From Lujinxingia vulgaris (GTDB taxonomy: Bacteria; Myxococcota_A; Bradymonadia; Bradymonadales; Bradymonadaceae): DNA of 64,000 nt. The stretch covers positions 248,001-312,000 of the forward strand of contig NZ_VOSM01000006.1 of NCBI RefSeq assembly GCF_007997015.1, written 5' to 3'. The translations under genes were made by a program, and so were the position numbers. Below the pieces are notes generated by a model. That model ran no database searches and was not told the DNA's origin. It worked only from the letters and a program-made list of their open reading frames with translations. Of the stretch, positions 36,524-45,934 are shown piece by piece. The stretch's first letter is position 1. Each line of letters opens with the position of its first letter.

Positions 36524-36556
36524 GCGTTTAAGGTGTGCACCACAGCGCGGGCGTGC

Positions 36557-37807
36557 TCAGTGCTTGAGGATGGGGAGCCCGGTGAAGATGTCGGGCAGGG
36601 AGACCCCGGTGACCAGGGGCAGGTTGAGCGCGCGGTGAGCCTCTTTGAGGCTTCGGAACTGGCGAATGCCGACCGCGTCGAGCTCGGGGAGAGGTTGTGG
36701 CGAGATGAGAGCGATGGGATTTCGCTCCAGCGCCATCGCCAGCACGTAGGCGCGCTGCTGGCCGCCGGCGCCCGGCTCCGGGGAGCGTTGTTCGCCGCGA
36801 AGTTCAGCGAGCAGGGCGTCGCGGCCACGGGCCAGGGCGCGGGCAAAGGCGCGCTCGCCATCGCCGCAGCCGAGCCCCTCGGGGCAGTCGGCTTCCAGCA
36901 CAATCCACCCTCCGGGGGTGAGCGCGCCCTTTTCGACAAGCGCGGCGTAGGTCGCCGCGCGCGAGGCCTGGTAGAAGTTGTCGGACTTGCTCGGCGGCAA
37001 CTTCAGGTGCAGCCAGGGCAGGGGTTCACTGGTGTAGAAGAATGCTTCGCCGGCGATCTTGCAGGCGGCCTCAAAGGTGGGGCGAACCGGGCCGAAGAGG
37101 ATCGCGCGGGGCTCGGGATGGCCGGGGACGATCTGCAACGCGTCGACGGGGGCGGGCACATTCGCCACCCGCCAGAGGGCCTGCTGAAAAGGGTTATCGT
37201 CGATGCGTCCCAGGCGCACGCCGGGGTGGCGAAGCAGCTCCAGGCCGTGCAGCGTGCCGATGGTTTCTTCGCCCGCGCAGCCAATGGCCAGGGCTTTGAT
37301 GCCGCCGGAGAAACCGGCGTATTGATGCGGCTCGACCGTGCCGACAACGATGATGCGGTCGTGCTGAAAGAGCATCGGGTGGAGGAGCGCGGGAAGCGCC
37401 CGATCTGCTCGCGGAGGGGCCGCGCCGATGAGGGGTTCGGCCCGGGGCTCGGAGAAAAGCCCGACGTCAGCGCCGAGCATCGAGAGGCGCGGGTGGTGCG
37501 GGTTATGCTGGGTGAGTGAGGCGCCGGCCTGCTGGCAGATCTCGAGGAGGGGTCTCAGCTCGGAGAGGGCCAGGGCGCGGTGCAGGCCCAGGGCGACCAG
37601 CACCGAGATGTGAGTGGGCTTAAAGGTGTTGAGGTGCACGAGAAGAGGCTCGAGCACATCGGGAAGATCAACAGGGCGTGTGGCGTCGGGGATGACGACC
37701 AGCAGGCGTTGGCCTTGCTCTATCGGTTTTGACTGCCTGGCGAGCGCCTGCCTTACCGATCGGTGAAGCGGGCTCTCAGGAGGCTTCGGGGGTTTGGGCG
37801 TGTTCAA
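36557..37807 (-). CDS. LarA-like (nickel-pincer lactate racemase family) protein
   Basis: A 416-residue protein of the LarA/DUF2088 family. VVIPDATRPVDLPDVLEPLL is the nucleotide/substrate motif, ALGLHRALALSE matches the LarA 'ALGTHR' region, and VEPHQYAGFSGGIKAL is the catalytic His/Lys loop that carries the NPN cofactor in true LarA. Active racemization would need LarB, LarC and LarE, none of which are in the window, so activity is uncertain. Its start overlaps the end of recQ by 32 bp, which suggests one transcript. Confidence 0.75.
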   Translation of the reverse strand: MNTPKPPKPPESPLHRSVRQALARQSKPIEQGQRLLVVIPDATRPVDLPDVLEPLLVHLNTFKPTHISVLVALGLHRALALSELRPLLEICQQAGASLTQHNPHHPRLSMLGADVGLFSEPRAEPLIGAAPPRADRALPALLHPMLFQHDRIIVVGTVEPHQYAGFSGGIKALAIGCAGEETIGTLHGLELLRHPGVRLGRIDDNPFQQALWRVANVPAPVDALQIVPGHPEPRAILFGPVRPTFEAACKIAGEAFFYTSEPLPWLHLKLPPSKSDNFYQASRAATYAALVEKGALTPGGWIVLEADCPEGLGCGDGERAFARALARGRDALLAELRGEQRSPEPGAGGQQRAYVLAMALERNPIALISPQPLPELDAVGIRQFRSLKEAHRALNLPLVTGVSLPDIFTGLPILKH

Positions 37808-40073
37808 AACGTTCCTGAAGTACGATGGCGAGGTTCAACTTCAGCGTATCGTAGTCGCAGGGGGTTGTGAGGCGTTCTTTGAGTTCGGCAAGTTTATCAT
37901 CGGGAGACCAGTCGCTGGCAAGCTCGCGAAGCTCTGGAAGCAGGCGACCGTCGGCGTGGTCGTCGAGGGGAAGCTTATGACCGCGTTGGGCAAGGGTCAT
38001 AAAGTGGCGAAGGACGCTGGAGGGGGTCAGCCCGCGCTCTTCGGCGATCTGGCGGTAGTCGTGGCCTTCGCGGGCGAGCATCAGGGTGCGCAGGTAGGTC
38101 TCACCGAGCTCGCCATCGCCGGAGGCAGGGCGGGGGAAGCTCTCGGTGGGGCGACTGGCGGCGCGCCCTGGGGGGATCTCACCCGACTCGGAGGTGGAGC
38201 GAAGATGTCTGGCGAGCACGTCGGCGACGGTCTCGGAGAGAGGCTCCGAAGACATCATCAGCTCAGTGCCGGCGTCGGTGAGCGAGAGGCAGCCGTAGGT
38301 GTTTTGCGTGGTCAGCCCGAGTTGGGAGCAGACATCGAGCAGGCGCACGAGATCATCCTGACGGAGCGCATGCAGGATGCCGTGAGTGGAGAGCCGGTCG
38401 AGGCCGGCGCCGGTGATCTTCTTGGCGCGGGAGCCGCGCAACATCGCCGCGATCACGTGCGCACCCCACTTGCCACGGGCACGGGCGATGCCGCTTAAGA
38501 CTTTGCGAAGCACCGTCTGGGCGGGCTCGCGCACGACGATGGGCGCGCGCACCTGGCCTGCGGCCTGGGCGTAGGAGGGGGGGCCGCAGCAGCGGTCGCA
38601 GCGCTTGCATTCGGCGATGTCGTGGGCGGTGTCGCTGAAGTAGCGCACCAGGTAGACCTGCCTGCAGGTGTGGCCGGTGGCGTAGCGCACCATATCTTCT
38701 TGATGTTGCTCATCGACGCCGCGGCGCGCGTTGAGCGCGTCCCAGTCCACCCGAAGATCGCGGGTGCGGGCCTGGTCGATGACCTCCAGCCAGGGGGCCG
38801 GACCGCGCTGGCCAAAGGCCAGGTGCCCGCCGCGCTCCAGCAGGCGCAGCGCCGAGCCCACCGCCCAGGGGTGCACCCGATCGTCGCCGGCGCGCGAGAG
38901 GTGGTCGGCGAGCATGTCGGCGTCGAGGGTGTGCATGCCCACGCCGTGTTTTTGCAGTAGCGTCCACAGCCGCTCCACCAGCTTGCGGTCAGGGAAGGAG
39001 TTTTCGGTGAAAAACTCGTGGATGCGAAGATCGGCGCGGTTGTAGAGAAGCAGGCAATGGGCCGGCTCACCATCGCGACCGGCGCGCCCGGCCTCCTGAT
39101 AATAAGCCTCAACGCTGCCGGGAATGTTGAAGTGCACGATGGCGCGCACATCGCTCTTATCGACGCCCATGCCGAAGGCGTTGGTGGCGATGAGCAGCGG
39201 GGCGTCGCCGGCCATAAACGCGTCCTGGACCTCGTCGCGCTCCTGGTCGGAGAGCCCGGCGTGGTAGAGCGCCGGGTAGTAGCCCGACTCGCGCAGGTTG
39301 CGCCCCACCTCTTCGACCTGCTTGCGCGTGGCGCAGTAGATGACCTTGCTGCCCTCGGGAGTCTGGTCGAGCAGAGCCTCAATGCGCTCGTATTTGGAGC
39401 GGCGGCTGCGGGCCGGATACACCTCAAAGAAGAGGTTGGGGCGCTCAAAACCGGAGACGACGACGCTGTGATTGTCAAAGTCGAGCTGGGCGGCGATGTC
39501 GCGCTGAACGTCCGGGGTTGCCGTGGCGGTGAGCGCCAGCGTCGTGGGCGCACCCAGCTTCTGACGGACCTCGCCGAGGTTGAGGTAGTCCGGGCGGAAG
39601 TCGTGGCCCCACTGGCTGATGCAGTGCGCCTCATCGATGGCAAAAAGTCCGATGGGCACGCCCGCCAGGGCGTCGAGGAAGGCCTGGCTCTTAAAGCGCT
39701 CCGGGGCTACCAGAACAACCTTGAAGGCGCCGGCGCGCATGCCCGCCAGGCGTTGACGTTGCTCATCCCAGCTTAACGAGGAGTTGATGTAAGTGGCTGG
39801 AATGTTAAAGGATTCAAGCGCATCGGCCTGATCTTTCATCAGGGCGATCAGCGGTGAGACCGCAAGTGTGAGCCCCGGGAGCACGCAGCCCGGGAGCATG
39901 TAGCAGAGGCTCTTGCCGCTGCCGGTGGGCATCACAATCAGCGTGTCGTTGCCCTCGACGACCGCCTCGATGCCGCGGCGTTGGCCGGTGCGAAAGGACT
40001 CAAAGCCGAAGATGTCGTGGAGCGCCGCGTCGATCGAGGGCGCGATAGGTGCGAAGGGAGCGGGGAGGTTCAT
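37776..40073 (-). CDS. recQ: RecQ-family DNA helicase
   Basis: A 765-residue 3'-5' DNA helicase. It has Walker A MPTGSGKS (48-55), DEAH box FAIDEAHCISQWGHDFR (147-150), motif VI YYQEAGRAGRDGEP and the RecQ zinc site (TCRQVYLVRYF then CKRCDRCC). An RQC winged-helix region follows. The C-terminus (LAREGHDYRQIAEERGLTPS) is a helix-turn-helix-like HRDC replacement after a Pro/Ser-rich linker. It acts in recombination and fork repair. It overlaps the downstream LarA-like gene. Confidence 0.93.
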   Translation of the reverse strand: MNLPAPFAPIAPSIDAALHDIFGFESFRTGQRRGIEAVVEGNDTLIVMPTGSGKSLCYMLPGCVLPGLTLAVSPLIALMKDQADALESFNIPATYINSSLSWDEQRQRLAGMRAGAFKVVLVAPERFKSQAFLDALAGVPIGLFAIDEAHCISQWGHDFRPDYLNLGEVRQKLGAPTTLALTATATPDVQRDIAAQLDFDNHSVVVSGFERPNLFFEVYPARSRRSKYERIEALLDQTPEGSKVIYCATRKQVEEVGRNLRESGYYPALYHAGLSDQERDEVQDAFMAGDAPLLIATNAFGMGVDKSDVRAIVHFNIPGSVEAYYQEAGRAGRDGEPAHCLLLYNRADLRIHEFFTENSFPDRKLVERLWTLLQKHGVGMHTLDADMLADHLSRAGDDRVHPWAVGSALRLLERGGHLAFGQRGPAPWLEVIDQARTRDLRVDWDALNARRGVDEQHQEDMVRYATGHTCRQVYLVRYFSDTAHDIAECKRCDRCCGPPSYAQAAGQVRAPIVVREPAQTVLRKVLSGIARARGKWGAHVIAAMLRGSRAKKITGAGLDRLSTHGILHALRQDDLVRLLDVCSQLGLTTQNTYGCLSLTDAGTELMMSSEPLSETVADVLARHLRSTSESGEIPPGRAASRPTESFPRPASGDGELGETYLRTLMLAREGHDYRQIAEERGLTPSSVLRHFMTLAQRGHKLPLDDHADGRLLPELRELASDWSPDDKLAELKERLTTPCDYDTLKLNLAIVLQERFEHAQTPEAS

Positions 40074-40273
40074 AGTGCGGTGCTCGAGAGAGGAGGGCCG
40101 GCACGCCTGTAACGTGCTGGCGAGTGTGGCGCCGTCGGCGCGCGCTCACGACCAGAGGTGCAACATGGTGCTTCTCTCATTATCGCGTCGGCCGCGCCGA
40201 TCTTGCTCCTTTCTTCGCAGGGATCGCGATCGCGGGCAAGGCCCACCCCCTTCGGTGGGCGTTGCGCATCGAC

Positions 40274-41149
40274 TTAAAAACGCACGCTGAGACCCGCGCT
40301 GGGGGCGAAGACCCAGTTGTCGTAGTTGCGCGACGACTCCAGCACAGTGGGGCGAAAGAGCACGCGCATCATCGTCATATCCAGGTGCACAAAGACCCAG
40401 CGGTAGCCGAGCATCGCGCCCCAGTTCAGGCCGACGTAGTGCATCTCGGAGTCCTCAAAAAAGCGCGAGGGGTTGTAGTCCTGGTACTCCTCGGGGATGC
40501 GCTCCTTGAGCCAGTCCGGGAGGTTGGGGGTGGCCGAGAGGTCGCTGTAGAGGTAGCGCGGCGAGAGGTAGAGTTTGAAGATGTCCTGGTACTCCCAGCC
40601 TGCGGAGAGGCCGGCTTCGAAGTCGTGGCGTTTGAACTCGGTCATCACCGCCCACTCCACCGCAGAGGTGGCCACGGAGCGGTGGTAACCGTAGGCGGCG
40701 TGGGCGGTCAGCGCGAGGTTGCCGCTGGCGCTCTCCCAGAGCTGCAGGCGCACATCGGGTTTGACGACGTTGCCGTTATAACGAAGTCCCACATCGAGGC
40801 CCGCCAGGGGGCGATCGCTCACACCGACGCGCAGCGCCAGCTCGGGGGTGACCCCGGGCAAAAAGAGCTGCCAGAGGAGCACGGCGTCGAGCAGCGTGCG
40901 CAGCTCTTCTTCGCTGATGGGGCCATCATCGCGTTGGGCGGCGTCGACCACCGCGCGACCGGCGTCGATGGTGCCGTCAAACACGCCGGTATAAAGATCG
41001 GCCTGGGCCACGCCCGTGATCTGAACTTCGCCCGGGGCAAGGGTGTGAGCCGGGGCGAGGTTGCTTAGAGAAGTGGCGCAACCACTGGCGAAGAGCAGGG
41101 TCAGCGTGAGCAAGGTAACGAAGATCGGGTGACGAGAAGACGGCATCAT
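40274..41149 (-). CDS. predicted outer-membrane lipoprotein, unknown function
   Basis: A 291-residue protein with signal peptide and lipobox FASGC. The mature part alternates hydrophobic and polar residues (ELALRVGVSDRPLAGLDVGL, NWGAMLGYRWVFVHLDM) and ends SAGLSVRF with a terminal Phe. This is the pattern of a small outer-membrane beta-barrel. Both a lipid anchor and a barrel signature in one protein is unusual; one may be misleading. ATG 41149 or 41146 could be used. It is divergent from the M20 gene. Confidence 0.65.
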   Translation of the reverse strand: MMPSSRHPIFVTLLTLTLLFASGCATSLSNLAPAHTLAPGEVQITGVAQADLYTGVFDGTIDAGRAVVDAAQRDDGPISEEELRTLLDAVLLWQLFLPGVTPELALRVGVSDRPLAGLDVGLRYNGNVVKPDVRLQLWESASGNLALTAHAAYGYHRSVATSAVEWAVMTEFKRHDFEAGLSAGWEYQDIFKLYLSPRYLYSDLSATPNLPDWLKERIPEEYQDYNPSRFFEDSEMHYVGLNWGAMLGYRWVFVHLDMTMMRVLFRPTVLESSRNYDNWVFAPSAGLSVRF

Positions 41150-41387
41150 CAGTTCATTCCATTAGAAGTTGTCGTTTCAGCGGCGCGGCTCTCGGAGGTG
41201 GCGAGCTCCCCTGATGTGAGGGTGAGAGCACCGGCCGTTGTCGCTCTGGCTATCTTGACAGGGGTAGGGGCATTTGCCCTACTCCCGGTGAGTTTGTCGA
41301 GCGCGGCGGCGTTTTTTGTGCACGTCGTGTTGAACCTTGTGATCGATCTTCCTTTTTCAACGCCCGAGACCCGGGCAGAGCAGGTGC

Positions 41388-42563
41388 ATGATGAGCCAGG
41401 ACCTTTTAACCCTCGACGATGAGCTTGTGGCCTGGCGTCGCCATCTGCATGCCCACCCGGAGCTTTCGTTTGAAGAGCATCAGACCGCGGCGTTCATCGA
41501 AGATCAGCTGGCGGCGCTGGGGCTAAAGAGCGCGCGGGTGGCCGAGACGGGCGTTGTGGCGCTGATCGAGGGGGAGCTGCCCGGCCCGACGCGGGCGTTT
41601 CGCGCCGACATCGACGCCCTGCCCATTCAGGAGCTTCGCCAGAGCGACTATTGCAGCACGCGCGCCGGGGTGATGCATGCCTGCGGCCATGATGTGCACA
41701 CGACGGTGGGGCTGGGAGTGGCGCGCGAGCTTGTGGCGCGGCGCAGTGAGCTTAAGGGGCGGGTGAAGATGATCTTTCAGCCCGCCGAAGAGGCATCGCC
41801 CACAGGTGAGCCGATCGGGGCGGAGCGCATGGCTGTGGAAGGTGTGCTCGAAGCGCCTCAGGTCGAGGCCATTCTTGCGCTGCACTGCATGCCCACTCTG
41901 GAGGTGGGTAAGATCGGGTATACCGGCGGGCCTGTGTGGGCGGCGTCGGAGCTTGTGGAAGTCGTGATCGAGGGCAAAAAGAGCCACGGCGCCTACCCGC
42001 ACGAGGGCATCGACGCGGTGGCCGTGGCCGCCCAGGTGATCGTGGCGCTGCAGCAGGTCGTCAGCCGTATCACCGATGCGCGCGAGGCGGTGGTGCTCTC
42101 GATCGGGAAGCTCGAGGCGGGCAACTCCTACAACATCATCGCCGAGCGGGCCGAGCTCACCGGCATTCTGCGCGGACTTTCGGCCCCGGCGATGGAGCGC
42201 GCCCGCGACGCGGCGCGCCAGATCGTTGAGGGGGTCTCCGCCGCTCTGGGAGCGCGCGCCTCCATTCGTTTCGTGCCCGGCGCGCGCCTGACCGCCAACG
42301 ATGCGGCGCTGGAGGCCCGCGTGGTGCGTCTGGTCGAAGAGCGCGTGGGCGAGGGTGTGATGGTGAAACATCTGCCGCAGCTTGGGGCCGAAGACTTCGC
42401 GGCCTTCTCCACCCGGGTGCCGGCGGCTTACTTCTTTCTGGGCGTCAAAGATCCGGGCTCCGATGAGGTGCACCCGCTGCACACCCCGCGCTTTGATGTC
42501 GATGAGCGCTGCCTCACGCTGGGCGTGCGCGCCATCACCGAGGCTTTGCTGGGCCTTGGCTAA
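41388..42563 (+). CDS. M20-family amidohydrolase
   Basis: A 391-residue metal-dependent hydrolase like hippurate hydrolase, IAA-amino-acid hydrolase and N-acetyl-diaminopimelate deacetylase. RRHLHAHPELSFEE opens the fold. Metal ligands lie in MHACGHDVHT (C99, H101, H104), IFQPAEEAS and near-terminal DEVHPLHTPRFDVDE. A dimerization insertion (about 180-290) has SHGAYPHEGIDA. Two adjacent ATG codons make the exact start ambiguous. The substrate is likely an N-acyl amino acid; no pathway neighbour helps. Confidence 0.88.
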   Translation: MMSQDLLTLDDELVAWRRHLHAHPELSFEEHQTAAFIEDQLAALGLKSARVAETGVVALIEGELPGPTRAFRADIDALPIQELRQSDYCSTRAGVMHACGHDVHTTVGLGVARELVARRSELKGRVKMIFQPAEEASPTGEPIGAERMAVEGVLEAPQVEAILALHCMPTLEVGKIGYTGGPVWAASELVEVVIEGKKSHGAYPHEGIDAVAVAAQVIVALQQVVSRITDAREAVVLSIGKLEAGNSYNIIAERAELTGILRGLSAPAMERARDAARQIVEGVSAALGARASIRFVPGARLTANDAALEARVVRLVEERVGEGVMVKHLPQLGAEDFAAFSTRVPAAYFFLGVKDPGSDEVHPLHTPRFDVDERCLTLGVRAITEALLGLG

Positions 42564-42702
42564 GCGCGGGGTGTGCGCTCCTGGCCCCAAGATGCGTTGC
42601 GCACTGCCGGGTGTGTGCGTATAACTCACCCCTCGTGTCGCCCGGCGGCGGCGCGAACCACACTCAATTCAATGACGTTGCGCCCACCCAGGAGCACTCG
42701 CG

Positions 42703-43017
42703 ATGAAAGGCGGCATGAATAGCCTGGTCCGCCAGGCCCAGAAGATGCAATCGCGCATCACCAAGGTTCAGGAAGAGATCGGCAACAAGACCATTGAGGC
42801 CTCCACCGGCGGCGGCATGGTCACGGCCGTGGTGAACGGCAAGCAGGAACTTCTGCAGATCAAGATCAACCCCGACGTCGTCGATCCTTCCGACGTTGAG
42901 GTGCTCGAAGAGATGGTGCTCGGCGCCGTCAACCAGGCCATGGAGATGGCCGGTGAGATGATGAACTCCGAGATCGAGAAGATCACCGGTGGCCTCAACA
43001 TCCCGGGCCTCTTCTAA
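42703..43017 (+). CDS. ybaB: YbaB/EbfC nucleoid-associated protein
   Basis: A 104-residue DNA-binding protein. MNSLVRQAQKMQSRITKVQE is the N-terminal helix; VVNGKQELLQIKINPDVVDP and GLNIPGLF are family-typical. GGAG lies 8-11 bases upstream. It sits 27 bp before recR, the classical ybaB-recR pair (dnaX is not next to it here). It probably binds DNA as a dimer and may help recombination or gene control. Confidence 0.93.
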   Translation: MKGGMNSLVRQAQKMQSRITKVQEEIGNKTIEASTGGGMVTAVVNGKQELLQIKINPDVVDPSDVEVLEEMVLGAVNQAMEMAGEMMNSEIEKITGGLNIPGLF

Positions 43018-43044
43018 GCCCCCCTTCTGACCCGGGCCCACCCG

Positions 43045-43656
43045 ATGAAGCCCCGCGATCCCATCACTCGCCTGGTCAACGCGTTTCGCAAGTTGCCGGG
43101 TATTGGCGAGCGTACCGCCACGCGCCTGGCCTTCTTCGTGCTCAATGAGAGCGAGGAGATGGCCCGGGAGCTGGCCGAGGCGCTGGTGGAGGTCAAGGAG
43201 CGGGTGGGCCTGTGTCAGGTCTGCTGCAACCTGACCGAGGCCGAGGTCTGCGAGATCTGCCGCGACACCCGTCGCGACACCACCACGATCTGTGTGGTGG
43301 AGCGCACCCAAGATCTGCGGGCGATCGAGCGCACCGGTGATTTTCGCGGGCTCTACCACGTGTTGCACGGGCTTATCAGCCCGCTCGACGGGGTGGGGCC
43401 CGATGATATTCGTCTGCGCGAGCTGCTCACCCGCCTGCAGACCCCGCCCGAAGGCATGGGGGAGCCGCAGGAGGTGATCGTGGCCTGCAGCCCCTCGGTC
43501 GACGGGGAGGCCACCGCGCTTTATTTGCAGCGCTTGCTCAAGCCGCTGGGGCTCAAGGTCAGCCGCATCGCCAGCGGTGTTCCGATTGGTGGAGAGCTCG
43601 AATATACCGACCGGGTGACGCTCTCACGCGCCCTCTCGCAGAGGCGGGAAATGTAG
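43045..43656 (+). CDS. recR: recombination mediator RecR
   Basis: A 203-residue protein of full family length. An HhH region (AFRKLPGIGERTATRLAFFV) comes first. A Cys4 zinc finger (CQVCCNLTEAEVCEIC) follows, then the Toprim domain (CVVERTQDLRAIERTG, YHVLHGLISPLDGVGPDDI). It loads RecA with RecO/RecF. Its place behind ybaB is conserved across bacteria. Confidence 0.96.
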   Translation: MKPRDPITRLVNAFRKLPGIGERTATRLAFFVLNESEEMARELAEALVEVKERVGLCQVCCNLTEAEVCEICRDTRRDTTTICVVERTQDLRAIERTGDFRGLYHVLHGLISPLDGVGPDDIRLRELLTRLQTPPEGMGEPQEVIVACSPSVDGEATALYLQRLLKPLGLKVSRIASGVPIGGELEYTDRVTLSRALSQRREM

Positions 43657-43701
43657 CGTGCGTGCGGGTTTTCGCCCGTTCTCCAGGCCCCAACCCCGGC
43701 G

Positions 43702-43730
43702 TTGCGTGGGGTGGGTCACTGTGCTAGCTT
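43702..43730 (+). promoter_or_regulatory. possible sigma-70 promoter of mglBA
   Basis: TTGCGT (43702-43707), 17 bp, TAGCTT (43725-43730) with TG one base before the -10. It lies 70 bp upstream of mglB. Confidence 0.4.
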
Positions 43731-43799
43731 GACCCGTGAAAGTCAGTTTGACGCCGACTCGACCCTCCTTTTAAGGGGAGGCAACCGAGGAGTACCTCC

Positions 43800-44291
43800 A
43801 TGCTCAGTTCCCAGATGGTGATTTACGAAGAGGAGCACCAGAAGCTCACAGAGATCTGTGAGCGTCTTGTGCGCGATGCCCTCGCGAAAGCCATCTTTAT
43901 CGTGGACAAAGACGGGCAGCTGGTCACCGCCACTGGCGAGACCACTGGTATCGACACCACCGGTCTTGCCTCGCTGGTCGCCGGCTCCACTGCGGCAACC
44001 GGCAGCCTGGCGCTGATGCTCGGTGAGGAGGAGTTCCCGGTTCACTTCCACGAAGGAAAAAGCAAGCATCTGCATGTCTCGGTGATCGGTGACACGCTGA
44101 TTCTTGTGGTCATCTTCGACGAGCGCTCAAGCCTTGGTCTTGTGCGCCTGCGGGTCAAGCGCGCCTACGCGGAGATGGCCGACATCATCGCGGCGGTCGC
44201 CGAGAAGGCCAAAGACGGCAACAAAGATATGGATATCTTCGGCGAGATCACCGACGACGATATCGACAGCCTCTTCAATGATGCCTTCTAG
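43800..44291 (+). CDS. mglB: MglB, Roadblock/LC7 GAP of MglA
   Basis: A 163-residue Roadblock/LC7 domain protein. MVIYEEEHQKLTEICERLVR begins the first helix; FIVDKDGQLVTATGETTGID and LALMLGEEEFPVHFHEGKSK are typical, and an acidic C-terminus follows. In Myxococcus and Thermus MglB is the GTPase-activating partner of MglA and marks the rear pole of the cell. GAGGAG precedes the start. mglA follows after about 300 bp, a wider gap than usual. Confidence 0.9.
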   Translation: MLSSQMVIYEEEHQKLTEICERLVRDALAKAIFIVDKDGQLVTATGETTGIDTTGLASLVAGSTAATGSLALMLGEEEFPVHFHEGKSKHLHVSVIGDTLILVVIFDERSSLGLVRLRVKRAYAEMADIIAAVAEKAKDGNKDMDIFGEITDDDIDSLFNDAF

Positions 44292-44596
44292 TGAGGCTTC
44301 CACGCTTGAGGCGACGTGTTTCAAATGACGTTTTGATGTGGTTTTGGGGAGCTTTCGCAGGTGTGTGCCGGGCAGGTCTGGCGAGCACCGGCGCAGGCTC
44401 GACGCCAGGCTGAGAGGTCGGGCGGCGATGTTCAAAATTTAATTCGACACGATTTCGCCTCGTGGTATAACGCTTCGCGGCATTCCAGCGAGTTTATTCG
44501 ACGATGTCGATTTCGAGACTTCGAACCAGCTAACGCAACGTGCCCCGGCCCCAGGGTACGTTCGCCTTGGCCACGCGCGGTGACGAGAAGGTCCCT

Positions 44597-45193
44597 ATGT
44601 CGTTCATCAATTACGCCCAGCGGGAAATCATCCTCAAGATCGTTTACTACGGGCCGGGGCTCTGTGGTAAAACGACGAACATTAAGTTCATCTACTCGGG
44701 GACTAACCCGGACGCGCGCGGTAAGCTGGTGAGTCTGGAGACCAAGCAAGAGCGCACGCTCTTCTTCGACTTCCTGCCCCTGAGTCTCCCGGCCATCCGC
44801 GGCTTTAAAACTCGCCTGCACCTCTACTCGGTGCCCGGTCAGCTCTTTTACAGCGCCAGCCGTAAGCTGATCATGAAAGGTGCCGACGGTGTTGTCTTCG
44901 TCGCCGACAGCCAGCGGGCTCGTAAAGAGGCCAACATCATCTCGATGGAGGATCTCAAAGAGAACCTGGTGGCCTACGGCTACGACATCGACAAGATCCC
45001 CTTTGTGATCCAGTACAACAAGCGCGACCTGCCCACGGCGATGCCGCTCGAAGAGCTGCGCGCCGACCTCAACCCGGAGGGCAAGTACCCCGACTTTGAG
45101 GCCAGCGCGATCGCGCCCAACGGCCCCGGCGTCTTCGAGACCCTTAAGGCGGTGGTCAAGCAGATCCTGGTCGAGCTGAAGAAGACCAAATAA
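44597..45193 (+). CDS. mglA: MglA, small Ras-like polarity GTPase
   Basis: A 198-residue GTPase. ATG 44597 gives the family start MSFINYAQREI and has GAGAAGG upstream; the longer frame is rejected. P-loop GPGLCGKT (19-26), SVPGQ (with Q82) in place of the usual DxxGQ, R53 in QERTLFF, and NKRD for guanine binding match the intrinsic catalytic layout known for MglA (Arg53, Gln82). It sets front-rear polarity and motility with MglB. Its own terminator follows at 45230. Confidence 0.95.
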   Translation: MSFINYAQREIILKIVYYGPGLCGKTTNIKFIYSGTNPDARGKLVSLETKQERTLFFDFLPLSLPAIRGFKTRLHLYSVPGQLFYSASRKLIMKGADGVVFVADSQRARKEANIISMEDLKENLVAYGYDIDKIPFVIQYNKRDLPTAMPLEELRADLNPEGKYPDFEASAIAPNGPGVFETLKAVVKQILVELKKTK

Positions 45194-45229
45194 GGCGAGC
45201 CTCTCGGCGCCAGAGTTTGACGGTTTGAG

Positions 45230-45265
45230 AAAGCGGCATCCCACTACGGGGTGCCGCTTTTTTTT
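45230..45265 (+). terminator. intrinsic terminator after mglA
   Basis: AAAGCGGCATCCC / GGGGTGCCGCTTT, loop ACTAC, then a run of T. Confidence 0.9.
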
Positions 45266-45372
45266 GGTCGCGGGGCGCTGATATTTGGCAGGTTGTCGAG
45301 GAATGGTGGTCGTAAAGGTGTTGTTTTTCAATACGTTACGAAGAACAACGGCGATGCGCACGGAGGTATGCG

Positions 45373-45843
45373 ATGGGTTTGCTCTCAGAGCTGACGTACA
45401 CCCATATGGAGGTCTTCTCGACGATGGAGGCGATCGGTCGCTCGATCGCAGCGGCGCGGCGTGCGCGAGAAGATGAGGGCGAGGTCAACGCGATCCTGCG
45501 TGAGATCGTGCCGCGGGCGTTGCTTTTGCGCCAGCGTTTGCAGGCGACCTTCGATCGGGAGCGCGAGCATCTCTACCCGCGAGTGCGGCGCATCTTCGGC
45601 TCGGAGGTCGAAGAGATCGAGGGGCTCAAGCGCTACGCCGAGCAGATCCTGGATCAGCTCGATCATTTTATGGAGGAGCTCCCCGCCGCCACACGCGGGC
45701 GCTACCACCCGGTGCGCCTGGCGTACCTGGCGCTGCTCTTTGATGAGCTCGCCGAGCTCTATGAGGCGCGCACCGAGATCGAGCGCGGGTTCTACGAGAC
45801 CTACTCCACGATTGTGTTTCCGGGCGGGGCGACCACCGATTGA
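45373..45843 (+). CDS. small helical protein, possibly hemerythrin-like
   Basis: A 156-residue, almost entirely helical protein. His and Glu fall in the rough order of a hemerythrin four-helix bundle: THMEVFSTMEAI, DREREHLYPRVRRIFG, LDQLDHFMEEL, TEIERGFYETYSTIVFP. The full HHE ligand set is not clear, so oxygen or iron binding is only a possibility. GGAGG lies just before the ATG. Its codon use matches its neighbours. Confidence 0.55.
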   Translation: MGLLSELTYTHMEVFSTMEAIGRSIAAARRAREDEGEVNAILREIVPRALLLRQRLQATFDREREHLYPRVRRIFGSEVEEIEGLKRYAEQILDQLDHFMEELPAATRGRYHPVRLAYLALLFDELAELYEARTEIERGFYETYSTIVFPGGATTD

Positions 45844-45934
45844 GGGGGCGCCTCACCTGGGGGGAGCTTGCCGGCTTTGCCAAAGAGAGATGGCTCGCGC
45901 ATAGTCGCAGCCGTCTTCGAGAAGAGGCCGGCCG

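Noticed and set aside
41129-41422. 97-codon frame upstream of the M20 gene
   Set aside because: It overlaps the starts of both divergent genes and has no ribosome binding site; the hydrophobic stretch looks accidental.
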